Shown here: positions 5,321-5,444 of the stretch, one piece after another
Position numbering within the stretch: position 1 is the stretch's first letter
How the letters are laid out: each line of letters opens with the position of its first letter
Assembly: GCA_035629935.1 (NCBI GenBank)
Contig: DASQLQ010000097.1
Span: 1-5,444, forward strand
Length of the DNA stretch: 5,444 bases
From: DASQLQ01 sp035629935
Lineage (GTDB): Bacteria > Actinomycetota > CADDZG01 > WHSQ01
Reading direction: 5' to 3'
The notes under the pieces: model-generated
What the model saw: the letters and a program-made list of their open reading frames with translations, nothing else
Database searches by the model: none
What the model was told of the DNA's origin: nothing
Program-made: the position numbers and the translations under genes

Positions 5321-5444
5321 CTAGCTGAAGGCTTCGGCGTTCTGCAACATCAGGTGTTGCTCCAACTTGCGCTTGATCCGTTGGAGCGCGTTGTCGATCG
5401 ACTTCACATGGCGGCCGAGCATGTCTGCGATCTGTTGGTACGAC
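5321..5444 (-). CDS. sigH: SigH/Spo0H-type RNA polymerase sigma factor, C-terminal end; 5' part outside window
   Basis: The last 40 codons plus TAG of a gene that enters from the right edge (reading frame from base 5443). SYQQIADMLGRHVKSIDNAL followed by QRIKRKLEQHL is the region 4.2 helix-turn-helix, which contacts the -35 element. The RHVKSIDNALQRxKRKLE wording is characteristic of the SigH (sigma-30) group rather than of ECF or housekeeping sigmas. Members occur outside spore formers, so this says nothing about sporulation. In many genomes this gene stands near tRNA and secE/nusG genes; here the endonuclease, tRNA-Thr and gdh follow. The name is inferred from the C-terminus alone. Confidence 0.8.
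   Translation of the reverse strand, partial: SYQQIADMLGRHVKSIDNALQRIKRKLEQHLMLQNAEAFS

Noticed and set aside
5325..5339. Inverted repeat GCTGAAG-G-CTTCGGC at the end of sigH as a terminator
   Set aside because: The one-base centre cannot form a loop with the full stem, it is coding, and no T-run follows.

Overview
The window looks like a piece of an actinobacterial (Actinomycetota) chromosome of roughly 60% GC. The signs are a DUF3263 protein next to a membrane-anchored LytR_C protein, an actinobacterial-type variant of trehalose-6-phosphate synthase, and start codons placed directly after -10 boxes with no Shine-Dalgarno sequence (leaderless transcripts). A deep-branching or uncultured lineage such as Acidimicrobiia is my guess, not something the sequence proves.

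Layout. Positions 2-889 (+) hold the 3' part of otsA, cut by the window edge. Positions 867-1652 (-) hold otsB, converging on otsA with a 23-bp tail-to-tail overlap; together they make trehalose from UDP-glucose and glucose-6-phosphate. From a 40-bp divergent promoter region, a lipoprotein gene of unknown function runs rightward (1693-2505). It converges on a minus-strand pair, DUF3263 (3076-3369) then a LytR_C membrane protein (2502-3122); lipoprotein and LytR_C genes share one CTAG as both stop codons. The same neighbouring pair of families is, as I recall, Rv0430/Rv0431(VirR) in Mycobacterium tuberculosis. Upstream on the minus strand lie a glutamate dehydrogenase gene (3455-4735), tRNA-Thr(TGT) (4775-4850), a PD-(D/E)XK homing-endonuclease-like gene (4743-5285) and the 3' end of a SigH-type sigma factor gene (5321-5444).

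The most unusual feature is at 4743-5285. The endonuclease frame has no stop before the tRNA, reads through the whole tRNA-Thr in the same direction and ends only inside the gdh promoter. It is also GC-poorer than the other genes sampled, and no intron is visible in the tRNA. It looks like a freestanding relative of intron-borne homing endonucleases placed between sigH and tRNA-Thr.

Regulation. Five start codons (otsB, lipoprotein, DUF3263, gdh, endonuclease) each have a TANNNT or CATAAT box ending 6-7 nt before the first base. The otsB and lipoprotein boxes are so close that each probable -35 zone covers the other promoter's -10. No stretch longer than 300 bp lacks a gene; the gaps are 1653-1692, 3370-3454, 4736-4742 and 5286-5320.
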